The translations under genes were made by a program, and so were the position numbers. A stretch of 64,000 nucleotides of DNA. Source: Nematostella vectensis (taxonomy: Eukaryota > Cnidaria > Anthozoa > Actiniaria > Edwardsiidae). The stretch lies in assembly GCF_932526225.1 (NCBI RefSeq), contig NC_064040.1:14422856-14486855 (forward strand). The letters run 5' to 3'. Below, piece by piece: positions 44,809-56,040 of this stretch. Below the pieces are notes generated by a model. That model had not been told where the DNA came from. It made no database searches and was given only the letters and a program-made list of their open reading frames with translations. The stretch's first letter is position 1, and every line of letters begins with the position of its first letter.

Positions 44809-44900
44809 TGGCGTTGCTCGTAAGTGAATTATTAAGGCTTTTTGAAGAGCGTTTGTAGTTTGCTGCCATACCTGATACCTGATATCAAACTACTAAAGTA

Positions 44901-45255
44901 AACGAGTAAGCAGCGATTTGAATCCTTGACCGGCGCCGTTGGACAATTAGGTACGCTCGGCTGAACACGGAGCGAAGCAAACAACTTATAGCGCGAGGCT
45001 GTCACCGGCGCATTCGATACGGATTTCATAATTTTTCGTGGTCTAAAATTCAGAACTATCAGTTTTCGAAGCAAGGTAAGTAATCTGTTATCTCTTATTT
45101 TTGTTTAATTCATATAACATTACTATGCGCCGATGATAGCCTTGCAGACTTTCCACCTCGCAGGCTAATAATAGTTTGCTTCGCTCCGTGTTCAGCCGAG
45201 CGTACCTAATTGTCCAACGGCGCCGGTCAAGGATTAAAATCGCTGCTTACTCGTT
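44901..45255. repeat. 82-bp inverted repeat with 191-bp loop
   Basis: Arms 44901-44982 and 45174-45255 are near-perfect complements, including AACGAGTAAGCAGCGATTT and CGGCTGAACACGGAGCGAAG. It lies just 5' of ORF1 of LINE copy 3 and might be a duplicated, inverted 5' UTR or a separate foldback element. Confidence 0.88.
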
Positions 45256-46449
45256 TTAAAAAATGGCTAGCGGCCAGGGAAAATGATTTAGCTCGGATGT
45301 TTTGCCACATATCGAATGTAAGTGTACCCTGGCATAGGTCTGCGAGATAAAAATATTTCGTTTGTTGTATTTTCCTCGAGAATTTCGACGGTATTTGAGT
45401 GCTACCGAAAATGGCGCCTCCAACCTTGTTTCTTTCCTTAGTAGGGGGAGAGAAGTCATATATTTCGTTACGAAAACCCCCCAAAATCGTATATTACACA
45501 TAAATATGACAACAACAAGGCATGTTCTAAGTTTTAAGGCAATTTTATTGGCAATGTTTCACAAAAAATCGCGACTTCAACCCAATCGTTTTACCTCTAA
45601 GAATAACAGTCGATTCCAAGCTACGAACAAGCTTCAAAACCATACCCTGGGCTACCTGTGGTTTAACCAGGTATAAACTGATGATCCTCTTTCATAATGA
45701 CACTTTTCGATGTTGAAATACTATTTTTATCGGGTCTTCGTAAAGAAGTATTCAAGGGCCGCACAAACTCTGGTTGACGAGACCTATCCTGTGGTGTTTA
45801 AAAGTTACCTCTTCCATAGGAAGAATTACTTCTCCAAAGGAGCCATTTTGTGGTCAACGAAATACATCCATGATATTTGGCTTGTTCGTGTGTTTTTGTT
45901 TCACCTTCTTTAGTTTATTAAAACGTTTTTTTTTTACTGCAATTTTTAATATTTTGCGAACTCTTGTCAAAAACTGCTAAACCCCTTTCTGGCTTCCGTC
46001 ATTCAAACAAACGGAATTACATTTGATGGTTTTTGGTTGGTCAGCGCCTTGCGTAGAGGTGGCGTGATTGGAAACCATTTCAGTGCTAGGCAATGATCCG
46101 CTTCAAGAATATTGAATGAGGCGATTTAGCTGTTGGAAATCGTCGGTTATAATTCGCAGAATATTGAAAACGGCCGTTTTATTGGTGGCAATAGTTTTGA
46201 ATTTTCGCGATGTTATTTTTGTTCAAAGACTATTCAGCGTGAGAAGCAAGAAGATAAATGTAGCTCGAAAATGTCCATTTTGCCACTATATTGTCTTGGT
46301 TTTCAAGTTGTCTATTGGACAGCTAGTTTTACTGGGTAAAACCTTCCAGAAGAGCTCCTTGAAGATTTCAATAGTGCAAAAAGTATCGCTGACAGTATTA
46401 TGGAGTTTCTTGGATAGAAGAAAGTCTAATTTTCCCAAGACAAAGTTTT
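45256..46449. other. No gene seen
   Basis: Includes the inverted-repeat partner 45596-45666 of 40893-40964. Short overlapping frames on both strands resemble nothing recognisable. Near 46310-46345 and 46450-46490 the sequences ACTGGGTAAACC-CTTCCAG and GAGCTC recur, suggesting a small duplication overlapping the 3' end of the next gene. Confidence 0.4.
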
Positions 46450-47598
46450 CTAGGTTCCACTGGGTAAACCCTTCCAGACGAGCTCTTTGAAGATCTCCAT
46501 TGTATAGTAGGCATCGTTGCCCGCATTATGGAGTTGATCGGAGAGAAAATTATTATTATAATCATGTTTAATGTGGAGTTCATTAAGAATTCTCGCCAAG
46601 TTTTGCTGGTGCTTGGCGCTGGGGAAGGCAGCCAAATAGAGCAACCTAGTATCTACAATATCTGGTAGATCCACCCCACGCTCGCGTAAATAGTCTGTTA
46701 AGTTCGCTGCTGAGTGGGCGGTGATGATTTCAGCTTCACTTAAGACGGCTTTAAGTGTACTTTTCGCCCTTGAGAAGCAAAGAAATTGTGTTGTTCCAAA
46801 ATTGAACTTATTTCTGTTGTCTGGGAATATGTCTTTATTAAACAAATGCTGATTTTCCTTGATAATGATGTGACGACACTTGAACACATGGCATCCTTGT
46901 TCGATTGACGCATGCATCCGAAATAGCGTGAACCCGATCTCGAGTATTCTTGTCGGGTCATCTTCGTAAAGCTCAAGATCCAGAGCGAGAACTTTCCGAG
47001 CCTGTTCGGCAAGATTGCTCTGAATTGTTTGAAACAATCGTATACCCCTCACTTCCATTTGGAAAGCAATCTCCTCGTTTTTCCGTTTGAGGTTTTCAAT
47101 GCATTTCTCCATGTCCTTGTTTGAAGCAAACATGTGTTTGACGCACGGTAGACGCCGTTTTGTTATTCTGACGGGAGCTTCTTGTGGTACTTTAAGTCCA
47201 ACTCTTCTTTCAAGCTTCTCCTTTATCTTACAATACACGTTATAATCAACAAACAGCTTCGCCACATTGCTACAATCAAACGCGGTGACAAACACGTTAG
47301 ACTTCAGGTGCTGATTAAACACTGTTTTAAAGAAGCTCTTTGCCTGAAGGCCAGCGGTGGGCTCCATGTTCAGACAGAAGCGCTGCCAGTGGTCCCTTAG
47401 GTTGTCGTAGTCGTATAGATAGTCCGGACACTCCTTACATGCCATACTATAGTTCATTGCTAGCTCGTAATCGATACTGAAGTTCTCCTGAAAGGTTAGG
47501 ATCTTTAAGCCAGCGAATTTGCCGATCAGGTACCTGAAAAAGGATGTGGTCAGGGAAGTGGTATGCAGAGGCGCGACAGAGCACCACTCTTCACCGTC
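46450..47598 (-). CDS. DEDDh exonuclease-like protein (Gfd2/YDR514C-like), last exon
   Basis: Open exon of 1149 nt, 382 residues and TAG, following an acceptor TCTTTATTTCAG|GACGG. A zinc-binding-like start CKECPDYLYDYDNLRDHW-RFC (one CxxC) precedes the RNase H-fold core: Exo I VLALDLELYE (D and E), Exo II-like ITAHSAANLTDYL, and Exo III HNAGNDAYYTMEIF (H-x4-D). This DEDDh pattern and the HNAGNDA box are like the Gfd2/YDR514C/QIP exonuclease group, which act on RNA or DNA 3' ends. An alternative acceptor CTTTTTCAG|GTACC at 47533 would shorten it by 65 nt. The 5' exons are not certain. It is one of the few intact host-like coding regions here. Confidence 0.65.
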   Translation of the reverse strand, partial: DGEEWCSVAPLHTTSLTTSFFRYLIGKFAGLKILTFQENFSIDYELAMNYSMACKECPDYLYDYDNLRDHWQRFCLNMEPTAGLQAKSFFKTVFNQHLKSNVFVTAFDCSNVAKLFVDYNVYCKIKEKLERRVGLKVPQEAPVRITKRRLPCVKHMFASNKDMEKCIENLKRKNEEIAFQMEVRGIRLFQTIQSNLAEQARKVLALDLELYEDDPTRILEIGFTLFRMHASIEQGCHVFKCRHIIIKENQHLFNKDIFPDNRNKFNFGTTQFLCFSRAKSTLKAVLSEAEIITAHSAANLTDYLRERGVDLPDIVDTRLLYLAAFPSAKHQQNLARILNELHIKHDYNNNFLSDQLHNAGNDAYYTMEIFKELVWKGLPSGT

Positions 47599-47859
47599 CT
47601 GAAATAAAGAAAATAAAACTGTCCATTAAACTGGGCTTAAATCGGGACCTGTTCTGTCGAACACGACAACGGTACGACACAACTAGCCAGCAAATCATGG
47701 TAATCTCAACAGCATAGACAACTTAGAGAAGACCATAAGTGGAAGAAAAAAAAATACTTGCAACTGAAAACTTATTTATACACAGTTTCAATGTACATTA
47801 TATTGAAATAATTATTTATTGATTCCATAAATTAAATATATATAAATTTTATTAATTAC

Positions 47860-47981
47860 TTTCCGCGTGTTATGACTGGAGGAATTACAGCCGGATTTAA
47901 AGCTGTTTCGTGTTTTAGCTTGGCGAACTGTTCTTTGGATAATTTAGCGATTTGTATGCCATGGTAGCCATGATAGCTAGT
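47860..47981 (-). CDS. Possible upstream exon of the exonuclease-like gene
   Basis: 122-nt open segment with an acceptor-like CCCCACTAG and donor GGAAA|GTAATT. It encodes HGIQIAKLSKEQFAKLKHET and then NPAVIPPVITRG. Its end phase (2) fits the alternative acceptor at 47533 but not the one at 47598. Protein-like composition and phase are the only support. Confidence 0.25.
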
Positions 47982-50905
47982 CTAGTGGGGAAGCGAAAGC
48001 ATCGAAAACGGAAAAATGTCAGAATTCGCGATTTTTAATCGGCTTGAGTTTACTATTGCAATTTCCTCGTACGACATCGTAGTAAAGAAAAGTAGTTATT
48101 TTAAATTTGGTTTAAAAATTGCTTACCTAAGTGTTTTCATGTGTACAAATGGGAAACATCACTCGAGGGCAACGATGCAAGAATCTTTTTTGGGAAGTAT
48201 TAAAGGGGCAGGGGATCAATGCAAGCAACTAGCGATTTTAAATGGGTGACCTGAATGAGAAGAACGTTCATAACGAGCTTGATAGGAGAGTTAATCGCGA
48301 GGTTGATAGGAAAGTTTCTCGCGAGTTTGATAGGACAGTTTATCACAAGCCTAATTGGAAGAATTCCTAAAGCCTTGGTTCGTTTTAATTTTAGTTATAG
48401 ATAATTTCCTGAAAATCATTTAAACCTACAACACGTACACTATTTCCATACACCAAAGTCTGCTAATCTCCCTGCGCTAGCATCTAAGGCGATCACCTAA
48501 AGACTTTAATCTTCCAAAGGCGATAACTCATTGCGTTTTTTTTCTTGAAACTGTCTTATTCACAGTAAATGCTTGTCTCTTTATCATTATGAATATTTAA
48601 CGAGGAACAGGTTCTTTTAATAAAAACGCTTTCAGCTGCATAATTTTGACTTACATAAAGCCGTAAAAGCATAGAGTCTTCAAATGCTATTTTATCATTT
48701 TTTTGCCAATTTGTTATTCTATAGTGTTAGCAAAAGCTACACTCAGGTCAAATGGTTAAATGAATAAATCATTGCTGTTACGGTTTCATAACATGATAAC
48801 CCACTGGGTTTCAGAGAAACAAAAATCTTTATACGCGAATGTTATGGCTATAAAAAATGATTTGAGCTAACATCTACAGGTAAAAAACAGGTAATGTATA
48901 TATACACTGACAGCACCAAAAGGAGCCTAATTTAAAAGAGAGAAGGTTGTTTTATGTGTGGTTTATAAACCTCAATTTGTCATATGCGGTTTTCAAGTCG
49001 ATTTCCATGGCAAACAATTGAAGTAATTGAGATACTATGTACCAAGTTCTCTCATCTGGCGGAGCATTGCAAGCATCATGACTAAGTTCTCAGAATCTGG
49101 TGGAGCGAGAAAAGCATTCGAGCACATGCATACTAAGTTCTCTTATGTAGCAAATCTATTGAGATAATGGGACCGATAACAATATATCATATAATGAAAA
49201 CATTTTTTTCGGGAAAACATTGAAAGCTGTATGTATAAAAGTTCTCTTATTTCATTGCATGATGATTGCATCTTAAACGTCCTTGGTTGCACAAGAAAAG
49301 ATTGAAATAAAGAAAAAGGAAAACGCGTACCTTATCTTATCGTTCCGTTTCTCACCTGGCGCATGTTATCATTATATGCCCCTCATTTGAGAAAATAAAT
49401 TGTCCGTTGATTACTGATGGATAGATCCCGCGATAGAAAAAGGTGCAACCACTGGAATACATTACTGCACCAAAATAAACGATAAGCGCATTTCATTTAA
49501 GAAGCCAAACAATTATGATAATTTTGCCCGAATGGGGCGACTTATGAAAAAAACATCGGGGAGGGGAGGGAAGGGGTGTGCATCACAAACCTTCGAAGAC
49601 AAGGCATATAAATTGTTGTGCTCTTTTTTTAATTATAATTATTCTTGTATCTGCGCACTTCATGATCGAGATTATTGGTTAAGTTATGTTTATCTATATA
49701 TATATATTTGTAATAATGAAAAAATATAGTTTGCATAATTGATAACATTGTAATTACGATGTATTTATTTATTCATGCCGACTCTGGGTGACTCTAACAC
49801 GCTGTCAAACCCCCTGCTAACACGAGCCAAGCCTAAATTCCCTTGATCTAGCTTCATACATTTAATATATGTCCACCCTTGGTAGTTCGAACCCTTGATA
49901 GCTCGAGATTCCGATCATTCGAGGTGATTTCTCTTTCCCCTCAAGTGTATTTCCATATTTTCATGCCTGCACATTAACCGACTTCTTAGGGAAGGCGAAA
50001 TACATGACACCATTTTTTTTCTAGTCCTTTTTATGGCTTTTGTTCTGTATTGTACATAAATATTGTACATATTATACGCCTAATGGCCCTTTATGCTCGC
50101 AGCCCGTTTTAATTATCTAGTCGCATATTTGACATTTTCAATAGAAAATTCATGTATATTCAGTAGTACTTCAGTGTTGTTTCGATAATTCGTTTAACCG
50201 GTAATTCGAAAACCAATTTCCATTTTTCTTTATGGTTCGAGTTTATGGGAATCAATTGATTTGTAAAAAAAACTATTAATTAATTATTGGATGGGTTGGC
50301 GCGTTCTTGCCTAGCAATGTCGGCCCTTAACCCAAAATAGATGAATTCTTTGTAATAGCCACTAAATTGCGTCTCTGTCTACAGTAAACACCACCGTTTA
50401 AGATTAAAAACCTACAGGCTAAACTTTGGCATTATTCGTTGTTTACCAAATGTTAGGGTCTCTTGAATGCCTTAACCTTAAAATTCAACTTAGGACTTGC
50501 TTAAAAGACTGAGCTCACATGAAATCCTTTTGTTTACGGTAAAAAGATCGCTATGATTTTCCTTTCAATTTATTGTCCCTTTTCGAAGAACCATCTTTCT
50601 TCTTCGACTCCGCCTCAAAACTAAGTAATGCTTGTAGAAGGACGAAAATCGAAGTATAGAGTTCTCGTCCCATCTTCTTCTCAATCAGTTCTGTTCTCCA
50701 TTGTGTGATGTAACTTTCTTAAGCAAATTGCTATAAATCAATTTCCTCTACTATTGCTTTCTCGCTTGTCACTCAGAGGTGTATTTGCGTCCCCACTTTT
50801 TGCGCCAATTTTTTCAACTAATCAGTGAGGCGAAGGGCACAATAACAGCGCGCAACAGGGATCCCATCGTGACCACTTTATCGTAGCTTACCGCACGAGG
50901 TTCCG
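47982..50905. other. No gene seen
   Basis: About 2.9 kb of AT-rich sequence. No coding region, RNA or tandem array was recognised beyond short AT runs such as 49692-49710. Confidence 0.45.
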
Positions 50906-51055
50906 CTATAAAAGGGAAAGCTTCTCCCACCCCCGGGCTCGAATTTGCAATCATAATTAGAACACTGCAACGCTAGCAGTCACAAATTATGAGCCTCCTG
51001 TAAAATTGCTTATCTCTGGGCCTCAGTCGGCAGGAATACAACTATTTTTACACAG
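50906..51055 (+). promoter_or_regulatory. Possible TATA promoter and first exon donor
   Basis: CGCTATAAAAGGGAAAGC at 50904-50921 is a strong TATA box. About 150 bp downstream is TTTTTACACAG|GTAACAAG, a usable splice donor (GT at 51056). The segment between has only a five-codon ATG frame (MSLL-stop). It could be a promoter with a non-coding first exon for the hAT-derived gene at 52 kb, or chance. Confidence 0.3.
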
Positions 51056-52239
51056 GTAACAAGACAGTTGTGTTAAGAGATTGATAAATGAGTGATTTGC
51101 TGTCCAACTACGTTTTTGGTGCAAAATTTTAAATTTTGCGCTATCCATAAACTAACGCACCTGCATAAATAATTCACGCGCTGTGATGGAAATGCTTGTA
51201 TTTTAGGGCGCACACAGCTTGGTATAGGATTATTTTACGATAGATAGAAACATTTTTAGATGGACAACTCTAGGAATTATATTTATTTTGGTTTAGAATA
51301 TGAAATTTTAATATAGCGCTCAGAGCAATTGCCCTGACATGTTGACTCATTGACGGCTGATTGATAACTGATTGCTCTCGAGCCCGGGGGTGAAGTGTGA
51401 CATATAGACAAAAGAAAACATGATATACCCAGGCCCGTGCCCAGGGGGGTTGCAAGGGGTGCGAATGTGATAGTTGTAGACAAAACTATGAAGTATAGGC
51501 CTATTAGATGCGATAGAAATTAAATAAAATAAAAAAAACGAAAAAACAATTATAGATTCTGTAATAAATCTATAAGTCAAACTTTAATGCATAAGCATTA
51601 ACTTGCATAATTTAAACTTGACTTCTTTGTAGCCAAAACCGATAATAAACGTTCCGTGGAGATAAAAATATCTGGTTTAATTTTGGTTCTTTGGAAGTGG
51701 AATTTTTATCAGAAAAAATTAAACTCCCCTTGAACAAAAGAGAATATATATAGGCACACCCAATCAAAGATACCTCGCGTGAATTACATACTGGAAAGAT
51801 ACGATGTATGGCGCGAAACTAAATTGCGACCCTGACGGCATTTTGCACAATGAGGAGAAGAGAAGAAGCTAGAAAGCGAAAAGCTTGATTCCTGGGTTGA
51901 TCGGATAGTCAAAGGCAAGAAAAAGGGTCGTTCGAAGACAGTCTAGATGGAAGTGGAACGACCACAGGTAGGTTCTAACACAAAAATAATTCAGCACGTG
52001 TTGACTCAAATTCTACATTTACTTAGGCGCTGTTCTATAACAACTTTTTGGTTCGTAAACAGATAGCCGTCAACTTACCAGCACTTAGGCGGGTGTCACA
52101 AGATTTTGGACCTCATCACAAGCCTAATTTTTGTTTGATATTTGGATCAAAGATCTCAATGTTCTTTAAACTTTTTTCAATAGTCTTTTGTCTTTTTCTT
52201 TTCCTCTAGCTCGCTGCATCACATTATTTTCAATGAGAA
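51056..52239. other. No firm gene; possible intron or 5' part of hAT-derived gene
   Basis: A segment near 51860-51970 has charged frames and a donor-like CCACAG|GTAGG, but no domain could be read. A BED or TTF-type zinc finger, expected at the start of this transposase group, was not found. Confidence 0.35.
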
Positions 52240-54567
52240 ACCCTCTCTCCTCACAGGGAAAACATCAAGCGTCCAAGTGTCTCCAAGAGTGCATGATCAG
52301 CGGGCAGCGTCTTAGACAGGCAATCGAGAATCCAGCGAAATCTGTAAACACCCTCCTTGATGAAGAAAAGAGACGCAACATAGAGCGCAACAAGCACATA
52401 ATCAAATGTGTTGCGGAAGCAGTGCGCTTTTGCGGTCGCCAATGCATTGCCTTGAGTGGTGGTGGAGTCAGGTGTTAACAGCAAAGACGAGCATGCATAT
52501 CAGCTCAATAGAAATGTGGGCAACTTTGTGGCAGCCCTTCAAATGATTGCCAATCACGACGCTGTCCTAGACCAGCACCTCACTGCCACTGGAATGAGAA
52601 ATAGGAACGCCGCGGATACAGAATGAAATCATTGAGATAATTGGCAACGATATGATACTAGATGGTCTCTTGGACAAGATCAGGGCTACAAAGTTCTTCA
52701 GCATAAAGGCTGATGAAGTCACAAGCAACAACAAGGAACAGCTAGCTTTGTGTATCTGTTTCGTCGACGGCAGTCAAGTGCACGAAGAATTTATCGGTTT
52801 CATCCACCTACAGAAAAAACAGGCCAAGAAATAGCCAATGTCATATTGGAAAAGCTGCAGAGTCTCGGTCTGGACCCGAAAAATATCCGTGGTCAGGGTT
52901 ATGATGAAGCTGCTAATATGTCAAGCGACAACGTTGGGAGTCCAGCGCAAAATCAAGAAGCGCCCAAAGCAGTTTATGTGCATTACAGTGGACATTGCCT
53001 TAACTTGTTTATCGCCCATAGTTGTCACCAACAAAGCATTACGAGTGCAATCGATAAACTAAAGCAATGCAGTCTGTTCTTCTTAGAAGTCCAAAACGAG
53101 AAGGTAAGGGAGATCTAGAAAACCCTCAAACCTTATTTTGATAAATGAATAAATATAATTTTGGCACTTTTCAATCCATAGGTCTTCTTAACTTTCGAAA
53201 AGGCGGTAGATGACGCGGATCGCCGCAAGGCTCTTGTGTATATGTGTCGGACAAGATGGGCGGCCCGCCACAATGCATACACACATTTCTATCAGTCATT
53301 TACCTTTATAATCACTTCTTTGGAGAATATCATTTATGGAGCTAATAGCGAACTGATGGGTGGGGAGCACCAAGATGCATCATGGGACAGGAGGAGCAAG
53401 GACAACGCAGCCTCTTTGCTGGCAAGTCTTACCTCCTTTTACTTCATTGTCTCCTTCCTAGTACTCTACGAGTTTCTATCACACTTGGCGGGAATAACTG
53501 TGAAGTTGCAAGGCAGAGCTGTAGACATTTTTAAAGGTAGTCTATAGCTTTTTTTCTGCCAAGTGTCTGCCTCGATTTTCATCTTTTGTTTGTATTTCCC
53601 AGTTCCTACAAGTGAAGGAGACCTATGAGGTGTTGTCATCAAAGATGGATGAGACGTTCTCCCATATATACACCCACGCTGTGCGAATGGCTGACATCAT
53701 AAATACTGCTCCATCGATGCCGCGTCTTGTTGGGAGACAGGTTCATCACGTGAACGCCCCGGCTGTTAATCCCGAGGAGCATTATAGGCGTAATGTTGCA
53801 ATCCCCTTCATGAACCACATCCAGTCGGAACTGGAAGAACAATTCTCAGGTGATAAAACTGTTCGCAAGAAATACGCAGTAATCAGTGGATATTATTTGA
53901 TAGTTGATAGCTGACGTTGTTTGTGTAGGTCTGTCAGTACATGCCTCGAGGCTCCATTGCTTTGTCCCATCCATCCTTTGTGAGAAGTTTCCAGACGAAG
54001 AGGCCGAGGCCATCCTCGATACATACAAAGATGATCTCCCCTCTCTGGAACTCTTGCACCAAGAATTGGTCCGATTCAAGATAAGGTTATTGTAACACTA
54101 ATAGTAAAACTTATAGTAACTTCATTGAAGATTTATTTGTCCAATCTAATAAAAAGCCAAATTAATTGCAAGCTACAAAATTGGTTATTTCAATAATATG
54201 TAATATCTTATCATTAGCTTCCTGTTTTTATTTTTTTCTAGATACGACGCGAAACAGTGCAATGACAGACCAAGTACCGCAGTCCAAGCTCTAAAGGAGT
54301 GTGATAGGGACATGTTCCCTAATATCTCCACGCTGCTACAGATCTGTTGCACTATACCAGCTACAAGCTGCGAGTGCGAGAGAAGCGCGAGTGCACTTCG
54401 ACGCCTCCACACGTACAACAGATCGTGCATGGGGCAAGAGAGGCTGTCGGCATTGGCCCTTTATCCATTGTCACTACGACACCGACGTCGACCTGGATCA
54501 AGTGATCAATCAGTTTGCAAGAAAACACCCTAGAAAAATTGACCTTGGAACCATGCTTAAAGATTAA
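52240..54567 (+). pseudogene. hAT-superfamily transposase-derived gene (ZMYM1/DUF4371-like), introns present, frameshifted
   Basis: Fragments in order match a DUF4371/hAT transposase: KHQASKCLQECMISGQRLRQ, CGRQCIALSGG, NEIIEIIGNDMILDGLLDKI, FFSIKADEVTSNNKEQLALC, IRGQGYDEAANMS (RNase H-fold), CRTRWAARHNAY, YEFLSHLAGITVKLQGRAVD, then the C-terminal dimerisation region CTIPATSCECERSASALRRL. Canonical introns join these in frame, for example GAGAAG|GTAAGG to CATAG|GTCTTC (53103-53181), TTTAAAG|GTAGTC to TTCCCAG|TTCC (about 53536-53600), CTCAG|GTGATA to GTGTAG|GTCTG (about 53850-53929) and AAG|GTTATT to TTCTAG|ATACG (about 54086-54240). Frameshifts near 52470, 52620, 52810 and 54460 break it. Confidence 0.75.
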
Positions 54568-54800
54568 TTTTGGGCAGAAGATCAACAGAATCATATACAG
54601 CCAGTAGCGGTCAAGGCCATGTGTATAGATATGAAAGAAATAAAAGAGAACACATTTATCCGTCACGCAATAGATGTTTTATATTTCCTCCCCCCCTCCC
54701 CCCATTCCCTGAAAAACTTGTTCCACTATCCGTAAAAGTGCGATGAAGAGCAGTTACTGTAGTTTGATGTAGCAAGCATGACTCCAAGCGCGTGATCCAA
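54568..54800. other. 3' flank of the hAT-derived gene
   Basis: Contains an AATAAA-like AAATAAAAGAG near 54636 and a C-rich tract at about 54688-54705. No gene was recognised. Confidence 0.4.
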
Positions 54801-54967
54801 GCGCTACTTCCACTTGGGTGGTCTTCACCGTAGACAACATTCATTATGTCGGCCGCCAAAAAGTACAAAAGTAACGTTTGATAGCGCTACTTCCACTTGG
54901 GTGGTCTTCACCGTAGACAACATTCATTATGTCGGCCGCCAAAAAGTACAAAAGTAAACGTTTGATA
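54801..54967. repeat. Two-copy tandem duplication, ~83-bp unit
   Basis: Both copies start GCGCTACTTCCACTTGGGTG and end with GTTTGATAGC, with one base of length difference. Confidence 0.95.
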
Positions 54968-56040
54968 GCAATAACTTAGCGGTATAGAAAAGTTTCTGAA
55001 ATGTATATTATAGTTATTTCCTTGTGTACTGCATAGAAATTTGCAAGCTTCTAAACCAGAAACCAGACAAAATATTCTTATCAGACATTAGTCTAGGATC
55101 CACACAAATTACAGAAGTTGCTGTAAATAATCCATAAAAGAAACCATAATTATGATGCCGTTCCATAGATACTAGCTGATTTTACTCGCGTAAATAGAAA
55201 TTTTATTATTATTTAATTTTTTTTATGAAGTACCCCCCTGGCCGTTTTTAGTATCTGTTTAGTATCCGAGGGATTAGTATCTAGGATCACCGCGGTCACG
55301 CGGGCAATGGTCAAAATAAACTCGACACTCTAGACACTTAAGCTTTTATTAGAAATAAAGCTTCTGTCATTAGTTATAAGTATTTAAAGTAGAACAACGA
55401 ACCGTTTGGGCACCTGTAAACTTTGGGCCTTCAGACTATTGACACAACAGATTTCATAGGGGTAGGGGTAGGGGGCAATTCAAGTATTAGGGAGACGTCG
55501 TAGACGGGACATAATGTTTGATTATTTGTATGGATATACTTATGGATTCCCTTGCTTCAAAACCAGCTAATGCATCAAATCGCTTTTTTATTTTCAAACC
55601 AGTTAAAAGCAAATGCGAAGTAATGTTTTTACAACCGAATAAATGCATACAGGCAGGGATTACTTCTGTTATCATGCGTAACTTCGCAGCGATCTATATA
55701 GCAAGATACGATTATCGAGAGCGCCTGTTAAATTTCTTATCTGAATAATAGTATTTGTAACCGACGATAACAACGCTGTTTACTAGCCAACGCGAACTTA
55801 CAAATCCACTATCTCGTCAACAGGTCATTGTGTGTTATGTATTCTCAGCTTGTTAGCTGTTTGTACAGTATTGATCGAGTAATGTATTTGTTTACATATC
55901 AGAATTCTCCAAATGTAACATTTTGACACTTTTGAAGTACTTACAGTTTGCGGATACGAGCTATCGCCGCGAAAATAGTTCTGCGTGAGCACCAACAGAT
56001 ATTGCCCCGCACAACGAGAAGTGCGTTGAAAATTTGCATT
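54968..56040. other. No gene seen
   Basis: AT-rich sequence. No recognised gene, RNA or tandem array. Confidence 0.45.

Larger units (their letters stand above)
40965..45255 (-). mobile_element. Non-LTR retrotransposon with L1-type ORF1 and PHD-finger ORF2, degenerate, copy 3
   Basis: Minus-strand LINE: ORF1 (44808-44130), then ORF2 (about 43985-41248) with PHD finger, endonuclease, truncated RT and C-terminal domain, and a 3' tail of TATC repeats at about 40965-40980. A ~82-bp inverted repeat (44901-44982 and 45174-45255) lies upstream of ORF1. RT has lost its catalytic segment by deletion. Confidence 0.8.

Noticed and set aside
48016-48249. 77-codon plus-strand frame
   Set aside because: No domain, no splice context and ordinary AT-rich composition.
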